A DNA stretch of 64,000 nucleotides from Anaerolineales bacterium UBA2317 (GCA_002345215.1 DDVH01000050.1:82976-146975), one strand, 5' to 3'; positions 34,301 through 44,297 are shown, counted from the stretch's first letter. Numbers and translations: made by a program. The notes: generated by a model from the letters alone, not told the origin.

Positions 34301-35063
34301 ACTTTAAACTTTCTGCTAAGGCGATCAAGCCATCCATATCAAGATATTCGATGGGGACCACATCGCCATACTTGGTCAGTTCGAACCAGATACTATCTCT
34401 GACCCAACGCAGGCGGAAGATGGGTACATCGGGGTTCCATGTAGCGGAGGTCTCTCCCGCCATGACGATGAACGTACCTTGAGCATATTCTGCATCCGCG
34501 TCACCAACCTTCACTGGGATAATGGCATCGGCGGGAACTTGATCCCATTCGGACTGAAGGAAACCATCCTTCGATTGCATAAGGATGAGGCTGCCTCCAC
34601 CTCCTTGCGCTGCGTATTCGATGCTGACGGCGTTTCCATACATGCGCGCCCCAAGATGCTCAAAACCAGTTGGTACAGATGGTAATTCAACGAGATCGAA
34701 ACCTGCCAGTGCTTCGGCTTCCGCAACACTGATCAACGCAGAGGATGGGGTTGCCGTTGAGTCAGAGGGTTCGGGCGTGGTCGCCTGCACAGGAAACGAG
34801 GTACGTTCGGCACGGGTGAAGAACTGGATAATACTTTGTGCGAAAGCACGTCCCTGCGGTGTGAATAAAGTAAGCATCAGCAGAGCAGCGATAACCAGAA
34901 TTGCATATGCAAAGCGCGATTTGGTTGTGTTCATTTTTACTCCTTGTTGGGTTTGTTTCTCAACAAGGCTGGCTTTCAGGGTCTGCCAAAGGTCGATTTG
35001 TGAAGCGGGGATTTCATCTTCTACCGCCTCTTGTATGATGGACTGAATTTCTTTGTTGTCCAT
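34299..35063 (-). CDS. Membrane anti-sigma-factor-like protein
   Basis: The product (254 aa) has a cytoplasmic part of about 50 residues, one membrane segment at about 51-68 (FAYAILVIAALLMLTLF), a short Thr/Pro/Ser linker and an extracellular beta-rich domain from about 110 (DLVELPSVPTGFEHLG). The latter resembles DUF4367-type domains. It starts 2 bp after the ECF sigma gene, so it most likely binds that sigma factor and releases it on an external signal. No zinc-binding His-x3-Cys-x2-Cys motif of the ZAS type was seen, so the binding mode may differ. Confidence 0.75.
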   Translation of the reverse strand: MDNKEIQSIIQEAVEDEIPASQIDLWQTLKASLVEKQTQQGVKMNTTKSRFAYAILVIAALLMLTLFTPQGRAFAQSIIQFFTRAERTSFPVQATTPEPSDSTATPSSALISVAEAEALAGFDLVELPSVPTGFEHLGARMYGNAVSIEYAAQGGGGSLILMQSKDGFLQSEWDQVPADAIIPVKVGDADAEYAQGTFIVMAGETSATWNPDVPIFRLRWVRDSIWFELTKYGDVVPIEYLDMDGLIALAESLK

Positions 35064-35065
35064 GG

Positions 35066-35623
35066 CTAACTCCTATCGAAGATGATTAAATCTTTCAGGC
35101 GTTTGCGAGCGTCTCTTAGCCACCATTTGATGGTGCTCAGCGGGCGTTCCGTTTTTGCCGACATATCTGCCTCACTCATTTCCAGGAAGTAATGCATGAC
35201 AACGACCGCTCGTTGTTCGGGAGGCAGGCTGCGAATGGCATTTAGGATGTTCTCGCGTAGTTCTTTCTGTTCTACAATTTGATTAGGTCGTGGACTTGGG
35301 TCAGTCAACCATTTTGAGATTTTCTCGGTAGTATCATCCAGCTCTTCGAAAGATACACTCCGCTTTCTTTTGTTCACAGCTTTGAGAGCATCGTTGACCA
35401 CAATACGGAAAAACCAGGGCGGAAACTTGCGTTTCTCGTCAAACTGCTGGATGCGTTCCATGACTTTGACAAATACAGACTGCACTACATCCTCTGCCAG
35501 TGTACGCTCATTCGTGATCAAATAGGCGGCATGAACTGCTTTTGCCTGATAACGTTTTACAAGAGTTTCGAGACCGCTTAAGTCGCCTTGTTTGAGTAGT
35601 GATATGGCAATTTGATCTTCCAT
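35066..35623 (-). CDS. ECF-type RNA polymerase sigma factor
   Basis: This 185-residue sigma factor has region 2 at about 12-85 (LVKRYQAKAVHAAYLI, TLAEDVVQSVFVKVMERI, FPPWFFRIVVNDA) and region 4 at about 125-175 (RSLPPEQRAVVVMHYF, SEADMSAKTERPLSTIKWWL, RDARKRLKDL). The ATG at 35623 has AAAGG upstream. It is followed after 2 bp by a membrane anti-sigma-like protein. The target regulon cannot be read from the window. A TATTAT-like -10 at 35660-35655 may drive the pair. Confidence 0.92.
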   Translation of the reverse strand: MEDQIAISLLKQGDLSGLETLVKRYQAKAVHAAYLITNERTLAEDVVQSVFVKVMERIQQFDEKRKFPPWFFRIVVNDALKAVNKRKRSVSFEELDDTTEKISKWLTDPSPRPNQIVEQKELRENILNAIRSLPPEQRAVVVMHYFLEMSEADMSAKTERPLSTIKWWLRDARKRLKDLIIFDRS

Positions 35624-35688
35624 GCACGGACCTTTCAGGAGAATTCTCTATACTATAATATCCATTGGACAGGAAAAAAGATAGTAGA

Positions 35689-35716
35689 GTAGGGGCGGAC
35701 GGCCGTCCGCCCCTAC
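35689..35716. repeat. 28-bp perfect palindrome, GTAGGGGC family, copy 2
   Basis: Arms GTAGGGGCGGACGG and CCGTCCGCCCCTAC are exact complements without a loop. It lies between the divergent sigma-factor and glycosyltransferase genes. Confidence 0.85.
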
Positions 35717-35780
35717 AAATTACAAATTAGTAAATCGAAATCATAGGCGGGTTTGAAATGATAAAATTGTTTGTAACAGT

Positions 35781-38282
35781 ATGACCACAAAACGTAAACC
35801 CAAAAGCAAACCAAAGCAGGCAAAACCAACCGTAAATGAGGTTGAGTTTTCGATTAAGGCTGGCACAAAAGCCACGCTCACCATTGAGGCAGGAGAGGAA
35901 AAAGATGGTGAGATTCCTGTGCGAATCCGCTTGCAAGGGAAAGAACAAACTTCCGATTCGTTGTCTCAACTGGAAGTCAGCAAAGAAGTGCCTGAAAATA
36001 AAAATCTAATTGAAAAAATCTCACAATCTCCATTTATAAGAAAATATAGTTTGCCGATGTGGTTATTTTTCGGGGCATTATTTATTTATCTTATTACCCG
36101 CTTAATCGGTTTATCTCAATTCCCAATCTATTTTTTTGTTGATGAGGCATTACAAACACAATTTGCAGAAGACCTTGTAAAAAATGGCTTTCGTGATTGG
36201 AATGGTGTATTTTTACCACCCGCATTTCGCAACAATGAATATTTCACGTTAGGCATGGGCGTATACATGCAAGTTCTGCCATATTTATTGTTTGGCAAAT
36301 CGGCAGTGGTCACACGGGCTACCTCCGCAATTATTTCTGTCATCGCGGCAATATCCGTTGGATTAATTTTACGAGATGCCGTCAAAACAAAATATTGGTG
36401 GACTGGGGTTTTATTTTTATCCATTACCCCAACTTGGTTTTTACACTCACGCACTGCCTGGGAAATGACAGAGTTCACCGCCTTTTATGCCGGCGCATTA
36501 TGGGCATATACTTTTTACAGAATCAAATCACCCAATTATTTATATTTATCTATTGTATTTAGTGCTTTGGCTTTTTATACTTATAGCCCCGGGCAAGTAT
36601 TGGTGCCGTTTACTGCCTTTGCACTTTTTATTTTTGATTTGAAATATCATTGGCAAAATCGTCGCACAGTTTTATTTGGTTCGCTTTTATTGGCAGTATT
36701 AACTATTCAATATTTCCGTTTTCGGGCATTAGACCCAGATAATGCCATTGCGCATTTACATAATCTTGGCTCTTACTTGTTTGCAGATATTTCTGTTTGG
36801 GAAAAAGTAAAAATATATTTCTCTCAATATTTTTATGGGCTGAGCCCATGGTATTGGTTTACAACTGAAGAAAATACCATTCAACGTCATATTATGAAAG
36901 ATTACGGTCACATCATGATATGGACATTGCCTTTTGCTTTATTTGGGTTGATTGAAACAATACGGCGTATACGTGAACCAGTATTTCGCATCATTCTTAT
37001 AGGTTGGCTTGCTACACCAATAGCAACAGCCTTTGTAGAAGTCGGAATTTCTCGCACCATGTCAATTGTATTTACAATGGCAATCTTAACTGCAATTGGC
37101 TTCGACAAGTTTATTGCATGGATAGAAAACCCAATCAACAGACTCAATTACTGGATTGAAGATAAATCACCGTCTCGCTTGAAAATCATCTCTTCAAGTG
37201 TTGTTCTATTATCTGGCGTTATTGTTTCTATACTTGTCTCGAAAACAATAGATAAAGTAACGATTTTCTTTTTCGCTTTTATTCTAGCATTACAAATCTC
37301 CGGTTTACTGAACCCTATTGCAAAAAGAATTAAAGATTTTAGTTTTCTGAAACATTGGAATGTTTGTCAAACACAGATTTCATGGTCAGTTTTTATTGTT
37401 TTATTTAGTGTAAACATGTTCATGTTTGTAGATGCACTCCGCAATGGACCAACTTGGTACAAAACTTATGGCTTAGGCGGCATGCAATATGGTGCATTCC
37501 AAGTTTTTGAGCCTATTCAGGAATATGCAATGCAACATCCAGAAACGCGTGTTCTGTTTTCTCCTGCTTGGACAAACGGAACTGATGTAATTGTACGTTT
37601 CTTTTTGGACGACGATTCTCCAATATTGTTCCACAGTATCTTAGGCTACATTGATAACAAACTTCAGATTGATAACAATACGCTCTTTATCATGACAAAG
37701 GAGGAATACAACATCGCAATCCAGAGCGAAAAGCTTACAGATTTTCAAATTGAAAACACTATCCCCTGCCCAGATGGAACAACTTGCTTTTACTTTGTTC
37801 GGTTACGTTATTCAGATATCGCTGATGAATTATTTGCACAAGAAAAAGCACTTCGTCAACAATTGCAAGAATCGACTATCAAAATTAATGGAGAAGATGT
37901 AAAGATTCGACATACCTATCTAGAGGCAGACGACCAAAACCTAAGCATCCAACTGATATTTGACAATGACCCGTATACTTTTGTTAAAACTTACGAAGCC
38001 AATCCATTCGTGATTGAACTTACCTTTCCAACACCACGAATAATTAATGGTTTTTCTATCATTATTGGCTCTGTTGAGGTTTCAATTACAATGACGGCTT
38101 ATTCTGCTCCGGGGGCAAATCCTGTCAGTTATCAATTTGAAGGGCAAGGTTATTTTGAATCACCTGAATTATCTTTTGATTTCCCAGAACCAATAATGGT
38201 TCAAATGTTACATATCGAACAGCTTGATATATATGCTGGTGAACCAAACAAAAATCATATCTGGGAAATTACATTCAGGTAA
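35781..38282 (+). CDS. GT39-like membrane glycosyltransferase, paralogue A
   Basis: A large membrane protein (833 aa) with a Lys-rich cytoplasmic N-terminus, then a membrane segment at about 93-112 and a loop with YFFVDEALQTQFAED, where the Asp-Glu pair fits the first-loop acidic motif of GT-C / ArnT-like transferases. About ten more membrane segments follow up to residue 550. From about 555 there is an extracellular part, and the last 100 residues (FVIELTFPTPRIINGFSI and on) look like an F5/8-type beta-sandwich. A TAAAAT ends 13 nt before the ATG. Substrate is probably a lipid-linked sugar. Its neighbour is a close paralogue. Confidence 0.8.
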   Translation: MTTKRKPKSKPKQAKPTVNEVEFSIKAGTKATLTIEAGEEKDGEIPVRIRLQGKEQTSDSLSQLEVSKEVPENKNLIEKISQSPFIRKYSLPMWLFFGALFIYLITRLIGLSQFPIYFFVDEALQTQFAEDLVKNGFRDWNGVFLPPAFRNNEYFTLGMGVYMQVLPYLLFGKSAVVTRATSAIISVIAAISVGLILRDAVKTKYWWTGVLFLSITPTWFLHSRTAWEMTEFTAFYAGALWAYTFYRIKSPNYLYLSIVFSALAFYTYSPGQVLVPFTAFALFIFDLKYHWQNRRTVLFGSLLLAVLTIQYFRFRALDPDNAIAHLHNLGSYLFADISVWEKVKIYFSQYFYGLSPWYWFTTEENTIQRHIMKDYGHIMIWTLPFALFGLIETIRRIREPVFRIILIGWLATPIATAFVEVGISRTMSIVFTMAILTAIGFDKFIAWIENPINRLNYWIEDKSPSRLKIISSSVVLLSGVIVSILVSKTIDKVTIFFFAFILALQISGLLNPIAKRIKDFSFLKHWNVCQTQISWSVFIVLFSVNMFMFVDALRNGPTWYKTYGLGGMQYGAFQVFEPIQEYAMQHPETRVLFSPAWTNGTDVIVRFFLDDDSPILFHSILGYIDNKLQIDNNTLFIMTKEEYNIAIQSEKLTDFQIENTIPCPDGTTCFYFVRLRYSDIADELFAQEKALRQQLQESTIKINGEDVKIRHTYLEADDQNLSIQLIFDNDPYTFVKTYEANPFVIELTFPTPRIINGFSIIIGSVEVSITMTAYSAPGANPVSYQFEGQGYFESPELSFDFPEPIMVQMLHIEQLDIYAGEPNKNHIWEITFR

Positions 38283-38304
38283 ACGAATAAGAGTATACTT
38301 TCGT

Positions 38305-40677
38305 ATGCCTTTGAAAAATAGCCATAAACAAGAAAATGTTACAGGGGAAATATACCAAGCAAAGGTTAAGAGAGAAGCGTTTAATCTTCATTTGCCTATT
38401 CAAAAAATTAATTCAATATTTTTAAGGCAACATGATTTATCCACGTGGTTATTTATGGCGGCAGTGGTTGTTTATCTTTCGACAAGATTACTCGGTTTGA
38501 CTAAGTTCCCAATCTATTTTTTTACAGATGAAGCCATTCAAACTGTTTCAATAGCAACTTTGGTAGAGAATAATTATCGCTTATATGATTTTTTCTTACC
38601 AACTTACTTTAGCAATGGAGATTATTTCAACTTAGGTTTAAGTGTTTATCTGCAATGGTTGCCCTATATCTTTTTCGGAAAATCGGCTTTTATCACACGT
38701 GCAATATCTGTTTTTGTTACTCTCCTTGCCGTGTTTTCAGTCAGTATCATATTACGAAACATTTTTAAACTAAACTATTGGTGGTTAGGGATTTTATTTC
38801 TTTCGATTACCCCAGCTTGGTTTTTACATTCGAGAACTGCATTTGAAACGACAGTGTTTGTTTCTTTCTATGCAGGTGGTTTATGTGCTTATTTATTATA
38901 TCTTTATAATTCACCGCGCTATTTATATCTCACGTTATTTTTTTTAGCCTGTGCATTTTATACATATAGTCCAGCTCAATTTATCATTCCACTCACAGTG
39001 ATTGTTTTATTGTTTTCAGACCTACATTATCACATTATCAACCGTCGTATTGTATTCTTAGGGTTAGGGTTATTAATTATCTTTGGAATTCCTTTTATGC
39101 GCTTTATTTTTTATAATCCACATGTTCCATTCGCACACTTGAATACATTAGGCTCCTATTGGATACAAAATGCGACTTTTACAGAAAAATTTATGAACTA
39201 CCTTTCAGAATATGCAATAGGCATGAGCCCTTGGTATTGGTATATCCCAAATCTTCGTGATTTCTCTCGCCATCTTATGAAAGATTATGGGCATATCATG
39301 ATTTGGTCATTGCCGTTTGCATTGATTGGTATAACATCTAGTTTATATCAGATACGCCAATCAGCTCATCGTACGCTCTTAATTTTCATGTTGGTATCTC
39401 CTGCAGCGGCGGCACTAGTAGGGATCGGCATTACACGCACATTAGCGTTTGTAATACCAATATGTATATTCACTGCGATTGGATTTGAAAGAGTGACTGG
39501 CTGGATTCAATCTCCTTACACCCGCCTTAAGGAACTTAGTGTAGGAGGTTCGAGTACAAATTGGTTGCGATTGACTACAGGACTGCTGATTTTCCTTGTG
39601 GGCTTATTCTTTGCTTTAAAAATTAAAGATACTACAAATCGCATTGCCCTACTTAGCATGATTATCTTGTTATCAACGCAAATATCAAGTATTAGCAAAA
39701 GAATCTCGTACTGGTTGATTAGTTTCAAAACACTACGGTTTATGCAATCTTGGTATATCAAACCAAAGGTTATTGCTTTAACAATTTTTGCTGGTTTAAC
39801 TAGTATAAACTTCTGGATGTTAACCGATGCTCTTCGTAACGGTCCAACTTGGTTTACTGATTATGGCTTAGGTGGTATGCAATATGGGGCATTTCAAATC
39901 TTTGATATGGTTGAAGAATATAAGCAGGAACATCCTGATACAACAATTATCCTTTCTCCTGATTGGGCAAATGGCGCAAATGCCTTATTGTATTTTTTTC
40001 TTAATGACCCCTCATCTATACAATTAGGAAGTATCCGTGGTCATATTAATCAAAAACTGCCTTTAGATGATTCGATTTTGTTTGTTATTACACCGCAAGA
40101 ATATCAAAAAGTCTTTGAAAACCCCAAATTTACCGACTTGCAAGTGGAAAAAATTGTACCTTATCCAGATGGAAATCCCGGTTTTTATTTTGTGCGTTTA
40201 CGCTATTCAGATAATGTAGATGAAGTTTTTGCAGCCGAAGAAATTGCCCGCCACATTCTTCAAGAATCAGAGTTGATGATTAACGGAGAAGAGGTAAAAA
40301 TAAAACACTCCATATTAGATAGTCCTATTCCAACGCAAAGTATTGCATTACTTTTTGATGGGGATCCATTAACAATGGCAAAAACTCAAGAAGCAAATCC
40401 TTTTGTTATTGAATTAACATATCCTACTCAACATACCATTAATGAATTTTCAATCGTGATTGGTTCTACAAATGTCATCATTACACTAACAGGTTATGCT
40501 TTTGAAGGTGCCGAACCCATTACTTATTCATTTAGAGGGCGCGGTACTATTATATCTCCCAAATTAACTTTCAAATTACCAGAGCCATTAATTGCTCAGA
40601 TTGTACGCATTGAACACTTAGACGTATATACCTCAGAGCCTACTCAAAACCACATCTGGGAAATTACATTTAGATAA
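38305..40677 (+). CDS. GT39-like membrane glycosyltransferase, paralogue B
   Basis: This protein (790 aa) shares nearly all landmarks with the upstream gene: YFFTDEAIQTVSIAT in the first loop, SITPAWFLHSRTAFETTVF, LMKDYGHIMIWSLPFALIG, ALRNGPTWFTDYGLGGMQYGAF (shown in part in both), and the same beta-sandwich end (HIWEITFR). The ATG at 38305 is preferred; upstream codons overlap the first gene's end. The gap of 22 bp indicates co-transcription. The pair arose by tandem duplication. A terminator follows. Confidence 0.8.
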   Translation: MPLKNSHKQENVTGEIYQAKVKREAFNLHLPIQKINSIFLRQHDLSTWLFMAAVVVYLSTRLLGLTKFPIYFFTDEAIQTVSIATLVENNYRLYDFFLPTYFSNGDYFNLGLSVYLQWLPYIFFGKSAFITRAISVFVTLLAVFSVSIILRNIFKLNYWWLGILFLSITPAWFLHSRTAFETTVFVSFYAGGLCAYLLYLYNSPRYLYLTLFFLACAFYTYSPAQFIIPLTVIVLLFSDLHYHIINRRIVFLGLGLLIIFGIPFMRFIFYNPHVPFAHLNTLGSYWIQNATFTEKFMNYLSEYAIGMSPWYWYIPNLRDFSRHLMKDYGHIMIWSLPFALIGITSSLYQIRQSAHRTLLIFMLVSPAAAALVGIGITRTLAFVIPICIFTAIGFERVTGWIQSPYTRLKELSVGGSSTNWLRLTTGLLIFLVGLFFALKIKDTTNRIALLSMIILLSTQISSISKRISYWLISFKTLRFMQSWYIKPKVIALTIFAGLTSINFWMLTDALRNGPTWFTDYGLGGMQYGAFQIFDMVEEYKQEHPDTTIILSPDWANGANALLYFFLNDPSSIQLGSIRGHINQKLPLDDSILFVITPQEYQKVFENPKFTDLQVEKIVPYPDGNPGFYFVRLRYSDNVDEVFAAEEIARHILQESELMINGEEVKIKHSILDSPIPTQSIALLFDGDPLTMAKTQEANPFVIELTYPTQHTINEFSIVIGSTNVIITLTGYAFEGAEPITYSFRGRGTIISPKLTFKLPEPLIAQIVRIEHLDVYTSEPTQNHIWEITFR

Positions 40678-40680
40678 TAA

Positions 40681-40713
40681 AAAGAGAGACTTCCTTTGCG
40701 AAAGTCTCTTTTT
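40681..40713 (+). terminator. Hairpin terminator
   Basis: AAAGAGAGACTT pairs with AAGTCTCTTTTT (one G-T pair) around a CCTTTGCGA loop, followed by a T run. It separates convergent genes. Confidence 0.8.
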
Positions 40714-40715
40714 AC

Positions 40716-41873
40716 TTATTCAATCACAGCCACTTCCACTGATTGTATCGGCGGCAGAAAATCTGCTAGCAATTCGTAGCTATCGCCTGAATCGCGGGAA
40801 TAAAATAATTGACCAGTATTCGTGCCGAAATAAATTCCTGCATCTTCAAATGTATCGGTAGACATAGCTTCGCGTAACACATCCACGTAAGCAGGTTTGG
40901 GTAAGCCTTTTGTTATCTTCTGCCAAGTTTCACCAGCATTTTTGCTACGCCACACCGCCAACTCACCATCAATGCTCATGTGATATTCATCGGTTTCTTC
41001 AAGCACTACATAAATCGTTTTCGGATGAATGGGATGAACAGCAATCGGAAAACCAAAACGAGAAGGCAATTTATCTTCACCTATGTCAATCCAATCTTCG
41101 CCTGCATTATCACTGCGATACACCCCACAATGATTTTGTTGATAAATCACATTTGGATTCGATGGATGCATGGTCATCTTATGCACACACTGACCATATT
41201 CAGGAAATTTATCTGGCGAAAAATCAGCGCGTACATTTTTGTTATACGGCTTCCAAGTTTGTCCGCCATCATCACTGCGGTAACATCCACCAGTGGAGAT
41301 AGCAATATACATTCGATTCACATTGGTTGGGTCTAAAAGAATCGTATGTAAACACAAGCCGCCATTGCCTGGAAATAACGTTCCACGGTGTGGATGGTCA
41401 TACCAACCTTCGTTGATTTCCCATGTTTCACCACGATTTTTCGATACAAATAAAGATGCGGGTTGTGCACCTGCGTATAACACTCCCGCTTCTTGACTAC
41501 GCCCCGGCTTGATGTGCCAAACCTTTATCATTTTCTCAGGGACATTTTTTATATCCACCCCTGATTCGGTGTTGAAAGCTTCGTCCACTGTGCCGGGCGG
41601 TCTCCCTGAGTTTGAGGCGCGTGGAAGTGTTGGCACCTGCTTGGCTTGAATCCATGTCTTCCCAAAATCATCAGAATAATGGGTGGTAGGTCCATACACG
41701 TTATGACTCACTGCCGCATGCAAACGATTATCACGCGGGTCAAGTTGCATGTGCATCATGTTCCAACTTTTGAAATGAATATCACTCATCTCCCACTTTT
41801 TGCGTTTGGCATCACTGGTAAAAATAAACCCACCCTTGCTTGTACCAACAAAAACTTTTACTTTTTTGCTCAT
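40716..41873 (-). CDS. BNR/sialidase-like beta-propeller protein
   Basis: This protein of about 385 residues contains several Asp-box (S-x-D-x-G-x-T-W) repeats, for example YSDDFGKTW, VSKNRGETW, RSDDGGQTW, RSDNAGEDW and RSKNAGETW. They mark a six- or seven-bladed propeller like that in exo-sialidases and VPS10-type proteins. The ATG at 41873 is supported by AGAAGGAG 7 nt upstream. No signal peptide is visible, so it is probably cytoplasmic. Catalytic sialidase residues (Arg triad, Tyr/Glu pair) could not be identified, so enzyme activity is not claimed. Confidence 0.82.
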   Translation of the reverse strand: MSKKVKVFVGTSKGGFIFTSDAKRKKWEMSDIHFKSWNMMHMQLDPRDNRLHAAVSHNVYGPTTHYSDDFGKTWIQAKQVPTLPRASNSGRPPGTVDEAFNTESGVDIKNVPEKMIKVWHIKPGRSQEAGVLYAGAQPASLFVSKNRGETWEINEGWYDHPHRGTLFPGNGGLCLHTILLDPTNVNRMYIAISTGGCYRSDDGGQTWKPYNKNVRADFSPDKFPEYGQCVHKMTMHPSNPNVIYQQNHCGVYRSDNAGEDWIDIGEDKLPSRFGFPIAVHPIHPKTIYVVLEETDEYHMSIDGELAVWRSKNAGETWQKITKGLPKPAYVDVLREAMSTDTFEDAGIYFGTNTGQLFYSRDSGDSYELLADFLPPIQSVEVAVIE

Positions 41874-41977
41874 GGCATTCTCCTTCTGTTTGAAAAAGAA
41901 CAAATTTTCTATTTATTATAGCACGAAATATACATCAATGACATTGAAAGATGATGAGAATTTTTGGCGAACAAAGG

Positions 41978-41983
41978 TACAAT
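41978..41983 (+). promoter_or_regulatory. TACAAT box, leaderless-type start
   Basis: TACAAT ends 9 nt before the ATG at 41993, with no Shine-Dalgarno sequence between. Confidence 0.4.
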
Positions 41984-41992
41984 ATTATTAAG

Positions 41993-43879
41993 ATGGTTAC
42001 AAAAACTGACTCGGATGTTCAATCTACCACTCCACTGGGAGAAGTGTACGGGAGTGTGAAAAATTTAGCGAGGATTTTTAATTTATTCATTACATTAATT
42101 GCCTTGGGGTTAACCATTGGGGCTTTCATCACTTTTGATAAAGGGAATACCTTTTCTTCTATTGTTTTGCTGTTAACTATATTGCCAGTGATTGGATGTT
42201 ATTGGTTGGTAAGTCGTCACCAATTTGAACTTGTGGCTACGTTTCTTTCTGTTTTGCTAATTACCCTAAACACTATTTTAGCAACCCGAGGGTTGGGGAT
42301 TCGTAACATTAGTGTATTTGTTTTACCAGCCACATTGATTATTGTCAGCCTTGTTACCAAAAGACGTACGATGGTCATTGTAACTTTATACGTGATTGCC
42401 TGTTTGGCATGGTTAGTGTTTGGTGAATTATATGGTTTGTATACACCTAACGTTTTGGTGCGAAGTGTACCTGGTGATTTCTTTTCTTCATCTGTGATTA
42501 TTATATTAACTGCTGTAATGGCACGAGTATTGTCTGAAACTTTATTCAAAAATTATCTACAATTACAAAAGGAATTAGCTGAGAAAAAGCGAGTCGAACA
42601 GCAGACTGAGGTGCTTATCAAGGCATTAGAAGCAAAAAATGCAGAATCTGAAACGATGCGTGAAAGTTTAGAGAGTATCGTTAGCACGGTTGAATTTTCA
42701 GAAATTATGCAAGAAATTTTAGACCAGATTAAACGTGTGATTCCGTATGACACGGCTTCTATATGGCAAGTGGAAGGGAAAGTTCAGAAATTAATCGCCG
42801 GGCGAAACTTACCCGAGTCAGTCATTCATGAGCATAACGAGTTCTCGGCAGATGAATCAAACTCAGCTATTCCTTTGATACGTGGAGAAGTACCTTACAT
42901 TTTGAACAATAATGTACAAGAAGAACTGCCAGATTTTCAAATGGAACCGCATAATTATGTGCAATCATGGTTGGCGATTCCATTAAAAACGCGCGGAAAG
43001 ATTATCGGCATCATTGCTTTAGATGGCTTGAAGAAAAATCAATTCAACAAACATCATGCCGAATTGGCGGAGTCTTTTGCGAATCAAGTAGCCATTGCGC
43101 TAGAAAATGCACAATTATTTAACGAATTACAAAATGAATTACAAACCCGTGAAGAATTGATTAAGCAATTAGAAACAAAAAATGCTGAATTAGAACGCTT
43201 CACTTATACAGTTTCACATGATTTGAAATCTCCATTGGTGACAATTAACGGATTTCTGGGGTATCTCGAAGCCGATGTAGCCGCAAATGACATGAAACGT
43301 TTTCGACATGATAGTGAACGTATCAAAGAAGCCGTAGTAAAAATGCACACCTTATTAGGAGAATTACTCGAACTTTCTCGCATTGGACGTGTTGCTAACC
43401 CATCAGAGACAATTCAATTTGAAGAGTTAATCCATGATGCGATTGAACTTGTAAGCGGACGAATTGATAAAACCAAAGTTAATATCAATGTTCAGCCAAA
43501 CTTGCCAAAAGTGTTTGGAGACCGTCAACGCCTGATCGAAGTTTTGCAAAACTTAATTGATAATGCCGTTAAATTTGCAAATACAGAAACACATCCAACC
43601 ATTGAGATTGGATGTGAAAGCGAAGAAAACGACCTACATATTTTCTTTGTGCGCGATAACGGAATTGGCATACCAGCAGAATTGCATGACAGGATTTTTG
43701 GCTTGTTCGATAAACTAGACCCACAAACTGAAGGCACAGGCATTGGGCTTGCTATCGTTAAGAGAATTGTTGAGGTTCATGGCGGCAGGCTTTGGGTCAA
43801 GAGCGAAGCGGGAAAAGGCGCAACTTTCTTTTTCACATTACCTAGCGAAGAGCATCAAATCATCAAAAAGGAAATGTAA
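41993..43879 (+). CDS. GAF-domain sensor histidine kinase
   Basis: The kinase (628 aa) has six or so membrane segments in residues about 20-170, a coiled coil (ELAEKKRVEQQTEVL), and a GAF domain at about 225-375 (IPYDTASIWQVEGK, SWLAIPLKTRGKIIGIIALDG). HisKA follows with the phospho-acceptor His409 in TVSHDLKSPL, and a HATPase domain has DNAVKFAN (N-box), RDNGIGIP, and GTGIGLAIVKRI. The start at 41993 is chosen because the upstream ATG would extend into the -10 region. No response regulator is adjacent; its partner must be elsewhere. A chagasin-type inhibitor gene follows 1 bp later. Confidence 0.9.
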   Translation: MVTKTDSDVQSTTPLGEVYGSVKNLARIFNLFITLIALGLTIGAFITFDKGNTFSSIVLLLTILPVIGCYWLVSRHQFELVATFLSVLLITLNTILATRGLGIRNISVFVLPATLIIVSLVTKRRTMVIVTLYVIACLAWLVFGELYGLYTPNVLVRSVPGDFFSSSVIIILTAVMARVLSETLFKNYLQLQKELAEKKRVEQQTEVLIKALEAKNAESETMRESLESIVSTVEFSEIMQEILDQIKRVIPYDTASIWQVEGKVQKLIAGRNLPESVIHEHNEFSADESNSAIPLIRGEVPYILNNNVQEELPDFQMEPHNYVQSWLAIPLKTRGKIIGIIALDGLKKNQFNKHHAELAESFANQVAIALENAQLFNELQNELQTREELIKQLETKNAELERFTYTVSHDLKSPLVTINGFLGYLEADVAANDMKRFRHDSERIKEAVVKMHTLLGELLELSRIGRVANPSETIQFEELIHDAIELVSGRIDKTKVNINVQPNLPKVFGDRQRLIEVLQNLIDNAVKFANTETHPTIEIGCESEENDLHIFFVRDNGIGIPAELHDRIFGLFDKLDPQTEGTGIGLAIVKRIVEVHGGRLWVKSEAGKGATFFFTLPSEEHQIIKKEM

Positions 43880-43880
43880 T

Positions 43881-44255
43881 ATGAAAAAAATTGTAAGTTT
43901 ATTGTTTATCTTTGCTTTTATTATTTCAGCCTGTGGCGGAAGTGAGCCTTTACAAATCACAGACCCAACCCAAACAATTGAGGTAAACGCAGGTGAAGAA
44001 TTTACAATTGTAATTGAATCAAACCCAACAACTGGTTATCACTGGGAAATTATGAGCGAGTTAAGTAATGTTGAATTTATTTCAAAAGATTATCAAGCTG
44101 AAGAACCGATTACCACCGGCTCAGGCGGAGTAGATTTATGGACGTTCAAAGCCATTTCTACAGGTGAAGCACTAATCACTCTTGGGTACTATCCACCCTA
44201 CGAAGACCCCGAACCACCGCAACAAACTACAACTTTTGTTGTTACAGTTAAGTAG
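43881..44255 (+). CDS. Chagasin-type (I42) cysteine protease inhibitor lipoprotein
   Basis: This 124-residue protein has a lipoprotein signal (FAFIISACGG, lipid site Cys19), and an immunoglobulin-like inhibitor domain. All three family loops are visible: NPTTGYHWE (about 51-59), the GSGG loop in TTGSGGVDLWTF, and YYPPYEDP in place of the usual R/P-W-x-x-P loop. AAGGA lies 8 nt upstream. Family members block papain-like proteases by inserting these loops in the active site. It would act on the cell surface, possibly against secreted proteases of neighbours or of the cell itself. Confidence 0.87.
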   Translation: MKKIVSLLFIFAFIISACGGSEPLQITDPTQTIEVNAGEEFTIVIESNPTTGYHWEIMSELSNVEFISKDYQAEEPITTGSGGVDLWTFKAISTGEALITLGYYPPYEDPEPPQQTTTFVVTVK

Positions 44256-44297
44256 AAGAGACAAACGCCGAATTTAAAATCAACGAAGGAGGAAAAC

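Noticed and set aside
42217..42753. Genes on the strand opposite the histidine kinase, and similar opposite-strand frames elsewhere
   Set aside because: They are shadow frames of well-supported genes, without ribosome-binding sites or family features.
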